A DNA stretch of 64,000 nucleotides from Echinarachnius parma (GCA_037951105.1 JBAMJV010008926.1:1-64000); one strand, 5' to 3'. Counted from the stretch's first letter, positions 1 through 10,871 are shown. The notes: a model not told the origin generated them from the letters alone. A program made the numbers and translations.

Positions 1-49
1 TTGTGCAACTATCCACATGCTTGCAAAGTTCTGTAGGGCTGGGTCCCGG

Positions 50-75
50 CCCCCCCCCCCCCCCCCCCCCCCCCC
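50..75. repeat. poly(C) tract, 26 bases
   Basis: An uninterrupted run of C. It is the longest of 17 such G or C runs in the window. The first 320 bases otherwise hold no recognisable gene. Confidence 0.95.
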
Positions 76-326
76 ACTCGGCCCGGGCGGTCAACCATAC
101 ATGCTTGTTCCAGATTCTTAGAGATACCCCCTTTAAACACACATAGGTACATTACATTAGCATTGTGTGGAGATCAACCTCTTCCGCCTGCTGCACTATC
201 CAATTCCAAAACATAAACAATTTTTGTCGGCCGATTTCTCCCTAAATTTACCAGCAAATGCAAACAAACTTTCGTCTATGTTCATCCACACAAAAGCATG
301 CCCTGCATACCTCCATGCAATAGCTA

Positions 327-816
327 ATACCCCCGTCACATATAGCTACGCTCTCGCGCCGCTCCTAATCCCCATAATCCCCATTCATAAATTTGGCAGT
401 GGAGGCGGAGCATTGTCCGAACGATGATTAAATGACGAATGAATGGAGGATTATCGCACATAGGTGAAAGGATATCCTCTCATGCATGGACATACAATGG
501 CTCCCTAAACAAAAGAGCAGAACGCCAAAGACTCACGACTGCTTTCGACATGTCCAAAGCTTAAAAAGTGGTCGTGGGTCAGTCGTGGGTCTTTTGCCGA
601 CCTGCTGTTTTGTTCAGGGAGCCATTGTATGTTCATGCATGAGAGGCTATCCTTTCACCTATGTGCGATAATCCTCCCATTCATTCGTCATTTAATCATC
701 GTTCGGACAATGCTTCGCCTCCCACTGCCAAATTTATGAATGGGGATAGGAGCGTAGCAATTTTATGAATGGGATTAGGAGCGGCGCGAGGTCGGCGCTA
801 TATGTGACGGAGGTAT
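327..816. repeat. fold-back (inverted repeat) element
   Basis: The left arm (about 327-525) reappears as reverse complement at about 608-816, with small indels, around a spacer of about 80 bases. Matching anchors are ACATAGGTGAAAGGATA near 459 with its complement near 645, and CATACAATGGCTCCCT near 489 with its complement near 617. No transposase is encoded. The short open frames inside follow the repeat and are not credible genes. Confidence 0.85.
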
Positions 817-1049
817 AAGACAGTGCTTTTCTTCTGACATAGCAACAGCTATTGTAATTGAAGTTGTGTGAGTTGGTATTCTATTCAACCATGTGATGCT
901 ATTGTGATTAGCCTAATCTTTTTGTACTTTCATCTTTTTGTTAATCTCATGGTAGCTGACCAGTGATTGACAAATGATGTCACTGCAGGTCAACAATAGA
1001 TTTTGCTCTGGAGGGTTTTTTAGGAGGTGGGGTTTTCCCTTGTAAAAAT

Positions 1050-1345
1050 TTACCATGGTATAGTACCACGGTATACCATGGTAAAACCATGGCACGGTAC
1101 AATACCATGGTGACACGGTATATTGGCCCAGGTTCTGTACCATGGTATACCGTGGTTATACCATGGTAATACCATGGGTACCACGATATCACAGTGGATA
1201 CTATGGTATGGTATGGTATAACCATGGTACTACTGCGGTAATACCATGGTACTACCATGGTCAAAATATGGTTACCATGGTATTACCATGGATTCCATTG
1301 TATTACCATGGTACTACCATGAAAACCATGGTTTTACCATGGTAC
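1050..1345. repeat. degenerate ACCATGGTA palindrome array
   Basis: About fifteen CCATGG hexamers, mostly as ACCATGGTA or TACCATGGTA, lie 10-25 bases apart in about 300 bases. Each unit is its own reverse complement, so the array is palindromic at unit level. Open frames on both strands here are by-products of the repeat. Confidence 0.85.
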
Positions 1346-1529
1346 TTTTTTGTAAGGGTTACAACATGAAGACAAATAAATGATAAAATGTTTAAAAATA
1401 TACAAAACATATGTGGGTCAAACTGTTTACAAATATTGAATGTGTACACTAATACAGATGAACAGAGGTCAACATGCATTTGGGTTGCAGAGCCCCTTTA
1501 AGGATGGAAATGGGTTAGGATTTTGACCC

Positions 1530-1680
1530 CTTATCACCATGATCACGGGCTTTTGGAAGGGAAGCCATCAAAATTACCCCCCTATCACAGGCTTTTGGAA
1601 GGGAAGCCAGCAAAATTACCCGCCCCCCCCTATCACAGGTTTTTAGAAGGGAAGCTAGCAAAATTACCCCCTAAATGAAG
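1530..1680. repeat. three tandem copies of a ~45-base unit
   Basis: The unit contains CTTTTGGAAGGGAAGCC and AAAATTACCCC and occurs three times with substitutions and a variable C run. A 25-base poly(G) tract follows at 1858-1882. From 1885 to 2840 the sequence is AT-rich and I recognise nothing in it. Confidence 0.8.
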
Positions 1681-2868
1681 GAAGAGTTAGGAAACTACCC
1701 CTAATTAAAAATATTTCGGGAAAAAATGCTAAAAGACCCCCTATTTCAACGATTTTCCAGGATTTTTCAGGATTTTTTTCCCGAACTGAGCCGCTAAAAT
1801 ATACCCCTTTTCCCGAAAAATCGGGAACGCGCATGCGGTACAGATGACCACCTGAGTGGGGGGGGGGGGGGGGGGGGGGGGGCCGGGGGCTGGGTTAAAC
1901 CTGAAGTGATGACAAACAATAATAATACTAATTATAGTTAAATAAAATGTGATGCATTCAATTGTGTTTGTAAAAATGTACCATTTTTAAATCGAGTGAA
2001 AAATGTTTCATTTGATTCTAATTTAAATAAATGTTTTTCATTGTTTTTTAAAATATTTTGTCATGATGATAATTAATTTTTGCTTTAAAACATTACAATA
2101 GAAAATTGTTTTGATCTTAATAATCATAATATGAACACTTCATTTGTAACCAAGTATAACAGATTCTAAACACCCTGATTAATAGATATGTTCTGATTGC
2201 TCTCTCATATAGTCACATTTTACATGTTTTATGAAATAGATCTTTTGTAGTTTTGGTTTTACTGTCAAACAAATTATACAAAACTAGTCCCAAAGTCTAT
2301 AATGTCTAATAAAGAAATATACGTACATATCAGATATAATGGAAACAAAAACTAACATCAAAATTCAAAAGTCTAAGGTCAAAGGTTATCGTATCCAAAC
2401 TCGCTCATGCATGAAAACAAATGGCATAAATGGATTGCATTTAACATCTCCAGTCCAATGACACCATTACAAAATAAATTGACCCAACGGTTAACGGACA
2501 ATGGCGATTTGAAATACGGTGCCCAAGCCCATTTTTTACAAAACTCCCCCAGAAGAATCGATCATAGGGCCACAACCGTTTGGCGAATTTGACTAAAACT
2601 TGAAATTTGTGCTTTAAAATTTTGAAATATCATATATACCAAATATAAACAAATTTGAAGGGGGTGCGATGAAATCCATTGGGTGATTTGACATCATCCC
2701 CAAAGAGTAAACATTAATTTAAAAAACGCACCACGAAGATGCGGAGGCCAGTTAAGTGCACGCACCTTGACCCTAGCCAACAAAGCAAAGCAGGTCAAGA
2801 ACACACTTTATACAATCTTCTTTAATATAATTTGTTGTATCTTTAGACTTAAATAAGTTGAACCAACT

Positions 2869-3057
2869 ATGGCAACCGAAGTGAGAGGGCCGGGAGGCAT
2901 GGCATCCATCTTCGAGCTGACCAAGGAGATAAAGATGGACCCCGACAATGCCCTGTTACTTGCGGAGAGGTCCGAGTGCTTCCGGATAGTCCAACAATAC
3001 TACCATGCGGTCAAGGATGCAGACCGGATCATCAGTGTCAGGCCCAAATGGTATAAA
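2869..3057 (+). CDS. TPR gene exon 1 (aa 1-63)
   Basis: Starts ATGGCAACC and ends at TGGTATAAA before the donor GTAAGT, phase 0. It encodes the N-terminus and the first TPR-like helix pair. Two decayed copies of this exon follow it directly. Confidence 0.8.
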
Positions 3058-6000
3058 GTAAGTATCTAGTCAGATGAATAGGGGAGGGGGGGGGGGGGTG
3101 TAAGCTGACCAAAGGGATTGAGATGGGCCCAGATAATGTCCTTTTACTTGCGGAGAGGTCTGAGTGCTTCGGGATAGTCCAGCAGCAGTACTAAGATGCG
3201 GTCAAAGATGCTGACCGAATCATCAGTGTCAGGCCCAATGGTACAAAGTAAATTTAGTCAGATGAATGGGGGAGGGGGTGTCAGCTAACAGACCAAAAGG
3301 ATGGGTGATGGACCCAGACAATGCCTTGTTACTTGGGGAGAGGTCCGAGTACATGCTTCTGGTTAGTCCCGCAGTACTACCATGCAGTCAAAGATGCTGA
3401 CCGGATCATCGGTGTCGGGTCCAAATGGTACAAAGGAAGTAAACCCTGGGATGGGGGTTTGGGGGGGGGGGGGGGCATGTCAGCATGACATGCTCTGTAT
3501 TTTATTATTTTCCACCTTTGGGCTATTCCACAAAGGATAATTCACACTCTCTTTCTTTAGAGAGAAGTTGTCAATAAGATTTCTTTCCCATGACATTAAG
3601 CCTGAGTCATGTCGGATATATTCGGAACCGGGTCCCGATAAACTTTTACCGGTCGGGAACCGGTATCCCGATAAATTTTTACCATCGAAACTCGGACGGG
3701 TAAAATCACGCAATCGTGCAAGCATCGGCAAAAATGCACTGTTTGGGGCTTATATTGCTCTTTTTATATGCAAATAACATAACAAATACTGAGGCTTTTA
3801 TGAATTTACATATCAATCTTTATGGGAAAATAGTTACAGACTATCCAGAATTAACTCAGTTTTGCAAGAAAAGTATTTTTTCCGAAGTAAATTGGACCTA
3901 GAAATTGATCGTTCAGCATTACGCCACACGTTTCACAGAAACAGAAACTTCGAGCCGCTGTTTCATGCATATCGCTCGTATACTTTGCGTGCAGGTTACG
4001 GGTCTTTTTTCTTAAGCGAGATCCTTCCGCGACAGAGCTACGTTAATTCATCCGCCATACATGTAGCTGTTTTTTATCGATATTTTGCGTAATTGTTTTC
4101 ATTGTTTTGGGGCTCATTTTTGTTTCTGTTCAGCTATCAAACGCCATGAAATCCTGTAAGTAGAATATCAAAACATTTTAAAATGTTGCAAATGACCAAA
4201 ATACGTATTTTTAGCCACTTTTTGAATGCACTGGCTCATCAGCTGGATCATACGAAGATCCATCAGACAACTCCCCTGGAGTATCGGACTAACTTTGTGT
4301 GCACATCCGCCAACAATATCGTTCAAATGACTAGCAATTTTGCGCTTCCTGTTCAATTTCTGACTGTCAAACAAAGTAACGAACCAAGAATTTCTCGAAA
4401 ATAACCACTCTTTAAAGTAAATGATATCAATTGCCCCGTTTTTACTTGAATTCCGCTACATTAAGTGATAATCTTAATTTCTTTTTTAACATTTTATTTT
4501 TAAAATTTTTTTTTTCGGGGCACCGTTACCGATATAACGAAACCGGGTCCCGATTGAAACAGTCGGTAACCGGTGTGATCGACCGAACCGACTCAGCCTT
4601 ACATGACATACCACTAGGGCAAACACATTAGCACAGGAAAGAATAGGATTCAACTCTTTAAAACAAAAATTTTGTAGAGGAGGTTTTAATGAGCGTCACT
4701 CACGTTACGCATTTTTACCCCTGTAAATTTTCAATGAACTTTGCATGAAAACTATAACACTTCAGAGCAAATTATGTTGATGCAACTTGCTATTACTTCT
4801 ATATACACTACTCACAACAAGTAAGTACCCCCCTAGCATTTTTATGCCTCTGCAACGAAGTAGCCGGAGGCATTATGTTTTCGGGTTGTCCGTCCGTCCG
4901 TCCGTACGTCTGTCCGTACGTCCGTCCGTCCGTACGTCCCGTTCTCGTGATCGCGTTATCTCAAGAACCAATTAACGGATTTTCACCAAACTTGGGTCAT
5001 GTATGTATCTTGGGGGGCCAATGATCTGATTTAATTTTGGGGTCATGAGGTCAAAGGTCAAAGGTCACAGAGCTCATTATATATGCAAAAATAGCTCGTG
5101 ATCGCGTTATCTCAAGAACGGATTGACAGATTCTGACCAAACTTGGTACATGTATGTATCTTGGGGGGCCAATGATCTGATTAGATTTTGGGGTCATGAG
5201 GTCAAAGGTCAAAGGTCACAGAGCTCATTATATATGCAAAAATAGCTCGTGATCGTGTTATCTCAAGAACGGATTGACTGATTCTGACCAAACTTGGTAC
5301 ATGTATGTATCTTGGGGGGCCAATGATCTGATTAGATTTTGGGGTCATGAGGTCAAAGGTCACAGAGCTCATTATATATATATGCAAAAATAGCTTGTGA
5401 TCGCGTTATCTCAAGAAGGGATCAATTCTGACCAAACTTGGTACATGTATGTTCCTTGGAGAGCCAATGAACTGATTAGATTTTGGGGGTCATGAGGTCA
5501 AAGGTCAAAGGGCTCATTATATGTAAAAGTAGCTTGAGATTGGAAATCTCAAGAACTGAATATCAGATTTCAATCCAACTTGATACCTGAATGTATAATA
5601 GGGAACAATTGTAGTCATTAGATTTTGGAGTCATGAGGGCAAAGGTCAAGGTCACTTATAGCTCATAATTGTGATACGTCAAGATCTAAAAGACAGAGTA
5701 CCATCAAAATTGAGTTGACAGAATTAATTCTGTGTACATGTTGATTTGGGCTTGACATAAATAAATTGCGTAATGGCGGAGGCATCATTTTCGACTGCGC
5801 GCAGTCGAAGATCCATCTAGTTTCATATATCTCAAAAAGTATTTCACCAATTTTGAGCATTCAAACGGTAATGGATGCGCAATTGTCTTACGCACAATGT
5901 GAGTGGTAAATGGTTGCCATATCATTACGTTTTCATCATCAAAAAATGAATTTTCTAAAACAAAGTGCCAAAAAAAAGTTGCACTTTCAGTTTTATTTGG

Positions 6001-9000
6001 CATAGTGGGTACATTTTGTATACGAGTAAACATCTTTATTGAAGATTACCCGACACACAAATATATTATGTAATCCACTACTACTGTTGCATTGTTCTTA
6101 GTGACAAAAGCATGCATTTTTCTAAAACAATATCCTTTCAATATGAAATTGTTGGGGATTAGAATGGCCGAAGTCATCTCCTGTTTTCATCTTTATTGGA
6201 GTTGGCCTAATTCACTAATCTGTTATGTAATTCAGTACTACTGCTGCATTGTTCACAGTTCAAAAGCTTACTCGTGTACAAAATGTACCCACTATGCCAA
6301 AAAAACTGAAAGTGCAACTTTTTTTTGGGCACTTTGTTTTTAGAAAATTCATTTTTTGATGATGAAAACGTTACGCTATGGCAACCATTTACCACTCACA
6401 TTGTGCGTAAGAGAATTACGCATCCATTACCGTTTGAATGATCAAAATCGGTGAAATACTTTTTGAGATATATTAAAACATACTAGGGGGGTACTTACTT
6501 GTTGTGAGTAGTGTATATATTTGTTATGCCTCCGCAACAAAGTAGCCGGAGGCATTTGTTTTCGGGTTGTCCGTCTGTCCGTACGTCCTGTTCTCGCGAT
6601 CGGGTTATCTCAAGAACCGATAGACGGATTTTCACCAAACTTAGTTCATGTATGTATCTTGGGGTGTCAATGAACTGACTAGATTTTGGGGTCATAAGGT
6701 CAAAGGTCAAGGTCACAGGGCTTATTAAATATGCAAAAATAGCTCGTGATCGCGTTATCTCAAGAACCGATGGACGGATCCTCACCAAACATGTATGTAT
6801 CTTGAGGAGCTGAATAACTGATTAGATTTCGGGGTCATGAGGTCAAAGGTCAAAGGTCTCGATATATATATGCTAAATAAGCTTGTTTGAAAATTCACAA
6901 GAACTGAATGTCAGATTTCAATAAAACTTGGTACCTGAATGTATGTCAGGATGCCATTGTAGCCATCAGATGTTGGGGTCATGAGGGCAAAGGTCAAGGT
7001 CACAGGACTCATTATGCCAAAATAGCTTGTAATTGCAATATCTCAAGAACCAGTTCACAAATAACCATCAAACTTGGTACGTATTTGTATCTTGGGGAGC
7101 CAATAGATTTATAAGATTTTGGGGTCATTATGTCAAAGGTCAAGGTCACAGCTCATATATATGGAAAAATAGCTCATAATTGTGATATATCAGATCTGGT
7201 ATATAGATTACTATGAAAATTGAGTTGACAAATTCAGTGCATGTTAATTTGGGCTATATAAATCGCGCAATGGCGTCATTTTCGACTGCGCGCATTCGAA
7301 GATCCATCTAGTTGTTTTTTTTGTTGGGGGAGGAGGGGGGATTTGTTTGGCATTTCGTGGATTCAATCACTCGAGCTTCAATGTTTATTTTCACTGTTAC
7401 ACATACTTAACCTTTTGTCTGTACATTATATTTCTATCTTTTCTCCTTGTTTATAGGGGTACTACTTGAAAGGCCTCGCCCTTCATGGTGCAGGGAATTA
7501 CAAGTCTGCACTAGAGACTTTCGAGGTAATGAAAATCATTGGGAATTGTCTTTGTTTATCACCCCACTTGACTCACAAATAACCAAATCCCACCTCTATG
7601 GTGGGAATGCCAATGTCAATAAAAAAATGTTTGCTCTAAAATCATATTGTTGTTTGTATTTTTTTTTAGAAGATGGCCAGATGATTTATACTGATTTATT
7701 ACAAATAATTAACATAATATGAACAAAGGTTTGGTTAGAATTCTCAGTAATTAAATAGTTTAATTACAAAATTACATGGGCTGCGATATTAAAACTGCTT
7801 AGCTCTGCCCTGTCTAGAACAAGCACCAAGATTTACCATACTTGTTAGTAAAATGTGCAACTAATTGAATATATTTTCATGTTGCAAATTAGTAATAAAC
7901 AATAGTCTAGTAAGTCTGTGTGTGCAGATATTGTCACAATAGCTCATTACCATTTTGTTGCATCTTTGTATGGTATTGCATTCAAACAACTTCAATTGTT
8001 TACAGCAACTCAAACGTGCATTGAGCATCCAGTGTTTTACCTAATTTAATTTAAAGGTAAACATTCCATCATAACTTAATTTTAGTTCTCACATTTCTTC
8101 CTTTTTAAAATTTTTATTAGGATGGGCTTGAATACAGTTCTAATGAGCACTTAATCACAGCAATGCAGAATGCAAACAGAGGATTATTTCGGAGCAGGCT
8201 CAGTAAGTTTCTTGATTCTTTTTAAATTGAACCCCGGCCATCCCATTTTTGATGCCTCCGCCAACAAAGTGGCCAGAGGCATTATGTTTTTCAGGGTTGT
8301 CCGTCCATCCATCCCTACTTGCGTCCAATTTTTGTTCTTGCGATATCTTGAGAACCGGTTGACGGATCAATTTGAAACTTTGTCTGTGTGTACATAATAG
8401 GGTGACAATGATCTGATTAAATTTAGGGGTCATGAAGTTAAAGGTCAAGGCTCATATGTATTTGTGATATCTCAAGAACCAGTTAACAAATTACCATCAA
8501 ACTTGGTACCTGTATGTATTGTGGGGAGTTTGTGATTTGTTCATTTTGTTATTAAATGAACCAAGTTAATGGTAACTTCTGATGCTGTACAGTTAGGATT
8601 GGGGAAAACGACAATGGGAAGCTGCTGATGGAGTGGCATTATAAAAGCATAAATTACTAGGTATGGCATATACATTGAGTTTAGTTTGCTCTACTGAACT
8701 GGAAGCCCTAAAGTCCAACAGTTCCCCATTTTATAGTGATCAAAACAACCTGTTGTTGCCAATTTGTATATTGCGGCAGGGTAGGAAGAACTGTAGCTTG
8801 TCAAGTAAGAAAATCTAAAGTTTTATGTTTACAAAATGATTTGTTTTATTTGATACAGATAGAAAATTTTACGCTGCTGGTGGTTTCTTACTGGGTTGTG
8901 GTGTTGGCTTTCTTGCCCTGTGTGTCAACGACTTCTTTCTGCCCAAACCAGTTGTTGCCGTAAGTAACCAATGATTTTGGAATTTATGTTTTATTTTTAA

Positions 9001-10390
9001 ATTTTGCTTCTACTTTTTCAAATTATTTGACATTACTGCATCTTACATGTTAGTAATGGTCAAATGTTCAAGTACTTATAATGTAAAAGTATTATGTGAT
9101 TAGTGAAATAATTTTTTTTCAGAATTGCAATATTATGTTTGACATGAATAAAACAAATACAATGAAAAGAATGCTTTAATTCTTTTAATACATGTTACTT
9201 ATAAAAAAGTAAATAATATACATGTACATATATACATGTAAATAAGAGTCAATGCCCATGACTTTTATTTGAATAATTTGAGTTATATGCAAGCTGTTTC
9301 TAACAAAACAAAACAAAAAACTTACTATTTTGACTCGACCTTTCAAACATCTTTGATGTCTTTCCTCAGAAGTTGTAACCAAAATGTATTTGCTCTTCAA
9401 GTTCTACACTCGGCTTTCCTCATATACCCCGCATAAATAATGTTTTGGAACCCTCTAAACCAGAACTCTTTACTATCCCTTCAATCTTCATGCCTTGTCC
9501 CATGTTTCCAGAATGTGTTCCTGAAGGTCTGCATAATAGGCATGTGGTGCTACTTTGGTTTGGAGTCAGGGAAGAACTTCAGCAAGATGCTTCAAGAAAG
9601 CTGTGAGAAGAGACTGCAAGCCCCCGAGGAACTGTTTCCATTCAGTAAGAAATTGGTTATTAAAGTTCAACCGATTATAGAAACACACACATTTAGTGAA
9701 ATAATATGATTACAATGATATGATTGTTAATTGTCAACTATTTAAATGCAAAACACATCACAAGCAGTTTAGCTCTTGCAGCAAATGCAGTTAATATGTG
9801 ACTGGATAGAGCAAAACCCTGCACTGTGCTTATTGCTAAAAATCAAAATGTTGATTTTCAAATTATGAGAAAGGCCTCATTACAAGTTTTCATTTGATGC
9901 CTTCTTCTATAATATCGGACAACATTTGGCAAAGATATGATTGAAACCGATACTTACAAGCAATATTTAAAGATATGATTATTTAAATTTGTACATACAT
10001 TATGTGAACTTATAAATTCCCATTTCACCCCAGATGAATTACTGACAAGTGCAGGGTTTTGCTAAATATCCAGTCACATATAATTGAAAAGTGGCATGGC
10101 ATGGCCATACCGATGCCAAAAAATTCGAAATCAAATGTCAAGTTGTTCAGAACTCGGTACAACTCGGTACAACTCGGTACAACTGCTTCTCAAGTAGACC
10201 CGCTATTCTTACCATTTTATTCAACCTCCCTCTTTTCTTTTCCCCCTTTTCCCGAATCTGAGCAGCGAAAGACTCCGGTTTGGGGAAGAAGAAAAGTGTG
10301 CAAGCCAGCATTGGGACTAGCACAGAAGAACTTACAAACGGCGGAGACAAGACAAGAACGAGACAGGGCACTAAGTCGCATAGATCATGA
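2869..10390 (+). CDS. TPR-domain membrane protein gene, six exons, 232 aa
   Basis: Exons read 2869-3057, 7457-7525, 8121-8202, 8859-8959, 9512-9644 and 10266-10390; all junctions are GT-AG and phases agree, giving 232 residues. Residues about 18-105 look like paired tetratricopeptide helices (ALLLAERSECFRIVQ, YYHAVKDADRII, GYYLKGLALHGAGNYKSALE), the kind of surface that binds partner proteins. Residues about 117-140 are a strong membrane segment, followed by a second hydrophobic stretch (VFLKVCIIGMWCYFG). The tail is lysine- and threonine-rich and hydrophilic. The start is the first ATG of the frame and has A at -3. I do not recognise the orthologue. By domain order it is a membrane-anchored TPR adaptor; that function is inference. 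An extra 5' non-coding exon is possible. Introns 3 and 5 hold transposable elements. Confidence 0.75.
3103..3440 (+). pseudogene. two decayed tandem copies of TPR exon 1
   Basis: Copy one (about 3103-3252) and copy two (about 3290-3440) retain long matches to exon 1, for example GCGGAGAGGTC and GTCAAAGATGCTGACCG. Copy one has a stop where exon 1 reads YYHAV, and both have frame-shifting indels. Poly(G) runs (3086-3098, 3461-3475) border the units. They cannot replace exon 1 in a functional mRNA. Confidence 0.85.
3590..4600. repeat. possible low-copy repeat with GGAACCGGGTCCCGAT ends
   Basis: Similar GC-rich motifs around ACCGGGTCCCGAT occur at about 3627-3680 and 4535-4600, bracketing about 850 bases with no gene. 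The bracketing motifs lie in the same orientation and are imperfect. This is a weak repeat call inside intron 1 of the TPR gene. Confidence 0.3.
4801..6520. mobile_element. palindromic TIR element interrupted by a Helentron-like insertion
   Basis: The ends match as inverted repeats (ACACTACTCACAACAAGTAA at 4805 and its complement at about 6498). The inner arms 5826-6030 and 6262-6474 are also complementary. The left arm is split by the 977-base insertion at 4844-5820; the right arm is uninterrupted. TA-rich flanks suggest a TA target. No transposase is encoded. It lies in intron 1 of the TPR gene. Confidence 0.8.
4844..5820 (+). mobile_element. Helitron2/Helentron-like non-autonomous element, copy A
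   Basis: Begins with a hairpin-forming ATGCCTCTGC...GGAGGCAT, then TCCGTCCG microsatellite, then four to five ~150-base direct repeats containing CTCAAGAAC and GAGGTCAAAGGTCA. It ends with the perfect palindrome TTCGACTGCGCGCAGTCGAA followed by GATCCATCTAG. GGCGGAGGCAT, complementary to the 5' end, lies about 30 bases inside the 3' end, an asymmetric inverted repeat. Flanks are T on both sides. Structure is seen directly; the class is inferred. Confidence 0.7.
6526..7311 (+). mobile_element. Helitron2/Helentron-like element, copy B
   Basis: Same 5' hairpin, CCGTCTGTCCG microsatellite, internal CTCAAGAAC / GGTCAAGGTCACAG repeats and 3' palindrome (one arm mutated, CATTCGAA) ending CCATCTAG. 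It is flanked TTTGTT and TTGTTTT, consistent with insertion between two T residues. It abuts the right end of the palindromic element 4801-6520. Confidence 0.7.
7457..7525 (+). CDS. TPR gene exon 2 (aa 64-86)
   Basis: Acceptor TTTATAG, donor GTAATG, 69 bases, phase 0 at both ends. Encodes the TPR helix with GLALHGAGNYKSALETFE, including the conserved small and aromatic positions of a TPR motif. Confidence 0.8.
8121..8202 (+). CDS. TPR gene exon 3 (aa 87-114)
   Basis: Acceptor TTTTTATTAG, donor GTAAGT, 82 bases, ends in phase 1. Encodes DGLEYSSNEHLITAMQNANR, the end of the TPR superhelix before the membrane segment. Confidence 0.75.
8252..8535 (+). mobile_element. truncated Helentron-like element, copy E
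   Basis: The 5' hairpin (ATGCCTCCGCC...GAGGCAT), GTCCGTCCATCC and two CTCAAGAACC-type units are present. The 3' palindrome is missing. It lies in intron 3 of the TPR gene, 50 bases after exon 3. Confidence 0.65.
8859..8959 (+). CDS. TPR gene exon 4 (aa 114-147, membrane segment)
   Basis: Acceptor GATACAG, donor GTAAGT, 101 bases. Encodes the hydrophobic stretch GGFLLGCGVGFLALCV, long enough to span a membrane. Confidence 0.8.
9512..9644 (+). CDS. TPR gene exon 5 (aa 148-192)
   Basis: Acceptor CATGTTTCCAG, donor GTAAGA, 133 bases. Starts with a second hydrophobic stretch (VFLKVCIIGMWCYFG), then a charged helix ending in APEELFPF. Confidence 0.75.
9795..10080. mobile_element. MITE, GTGACYGG-TIR family, copy 1
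   Basis: Ends TATGTGACTGG and CCAGTCACATA are inverted. Subterminal GCAAAACCCTGCACT and GCAGGGTTTTGC also pair. The body has AAGGCCTCATTACAAG as in the copies at 37058 and 37580. About 285 bases, no coding capacity, in intron 5 of the TPR gene. Confidence 0.75.
10266..10390 (+). CDS. TPR gene exon 6, C-terminus and stop (aa 192-232)
   Basis: Acceptor CTGAGCAG, stop TGA at 10388-10390. Encodes a basic, hydrophilic tail with KKKS and TRTRQGTKS. The phase matches exon 5. This is the least certain exon because nothing in it is conserved in a way I can recognise. Confidence 0.6.
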
Positions 10391-10626
10391 TAAGAAATTT
10401 GCCACATGGTTTATATTAAATTATTATTAATCCATTGTCTATGCTATTTTCGAGCACATAATATATGAACTCCATCTGACTGTTATCTTTTAAGAGAAAA
10501 TGGTTTGATTTGTTGATGAGAAGTGATTGGAAGATCAGTAGTAAAACAATTTATATTTGAAGGGTATCAATTTTTAAAATGATTTCTACGAAAGTTTGTC
10601 TTTTATTGTGAAGATTTTGATATATA

Positions 10627-10816
10627 CAGTGGAACCTCTTTATAACGAGCTCTGTTATAAGGAGGTACTTGATATAGCGAGGTAATTTACAGGTCCAGGT
10701 TTTAATGTTATGTATTGTATTATTTTTAAGCCCTTAAACAACAAGATATCTGGAAAAAAAAAAAACAAGTTAAAATTCAATGGGCTCAAGGTGCTCGTTA
10801 TAATGAGGTTTCACTG
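10627..10816. mobile_element. MITE, CAGTGGAACCTC family, copy 1
   Basis: Ends CAGTGGAACCTCTTTATAAC and its near complement (GTTATAATGAGGTTTCACTG), flanked by TA on both sides, as expected for a pogo/Tc1-mariner-type non-autonomous element. About 190 bases, non-coding. Confidence 0.8.
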
Positions 10817-10871
10817 TAGTTTAATATGAAGTGCAATCATGGATCCAAGTTTGGATCAGCAATATATACTT

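Noticed and set aside
167-671. Two short plus-strand open frames near the window start
   Set aside because: They follow the arms of the fold-back element, with no domain, splice signals or protein-like composition.
913-1369. Open frames on both strands rich in PWYY / TMV
   Set aside because: Direct translation of the CCATGG palindrome array; open in several frames because the repeat lacks stops.
4787-4975. Open frame with SVRPSVRLSVRPSV
   Set aside because: Translation of the (TCCG)n microsatellite of the Helentron-like element, not a protein.
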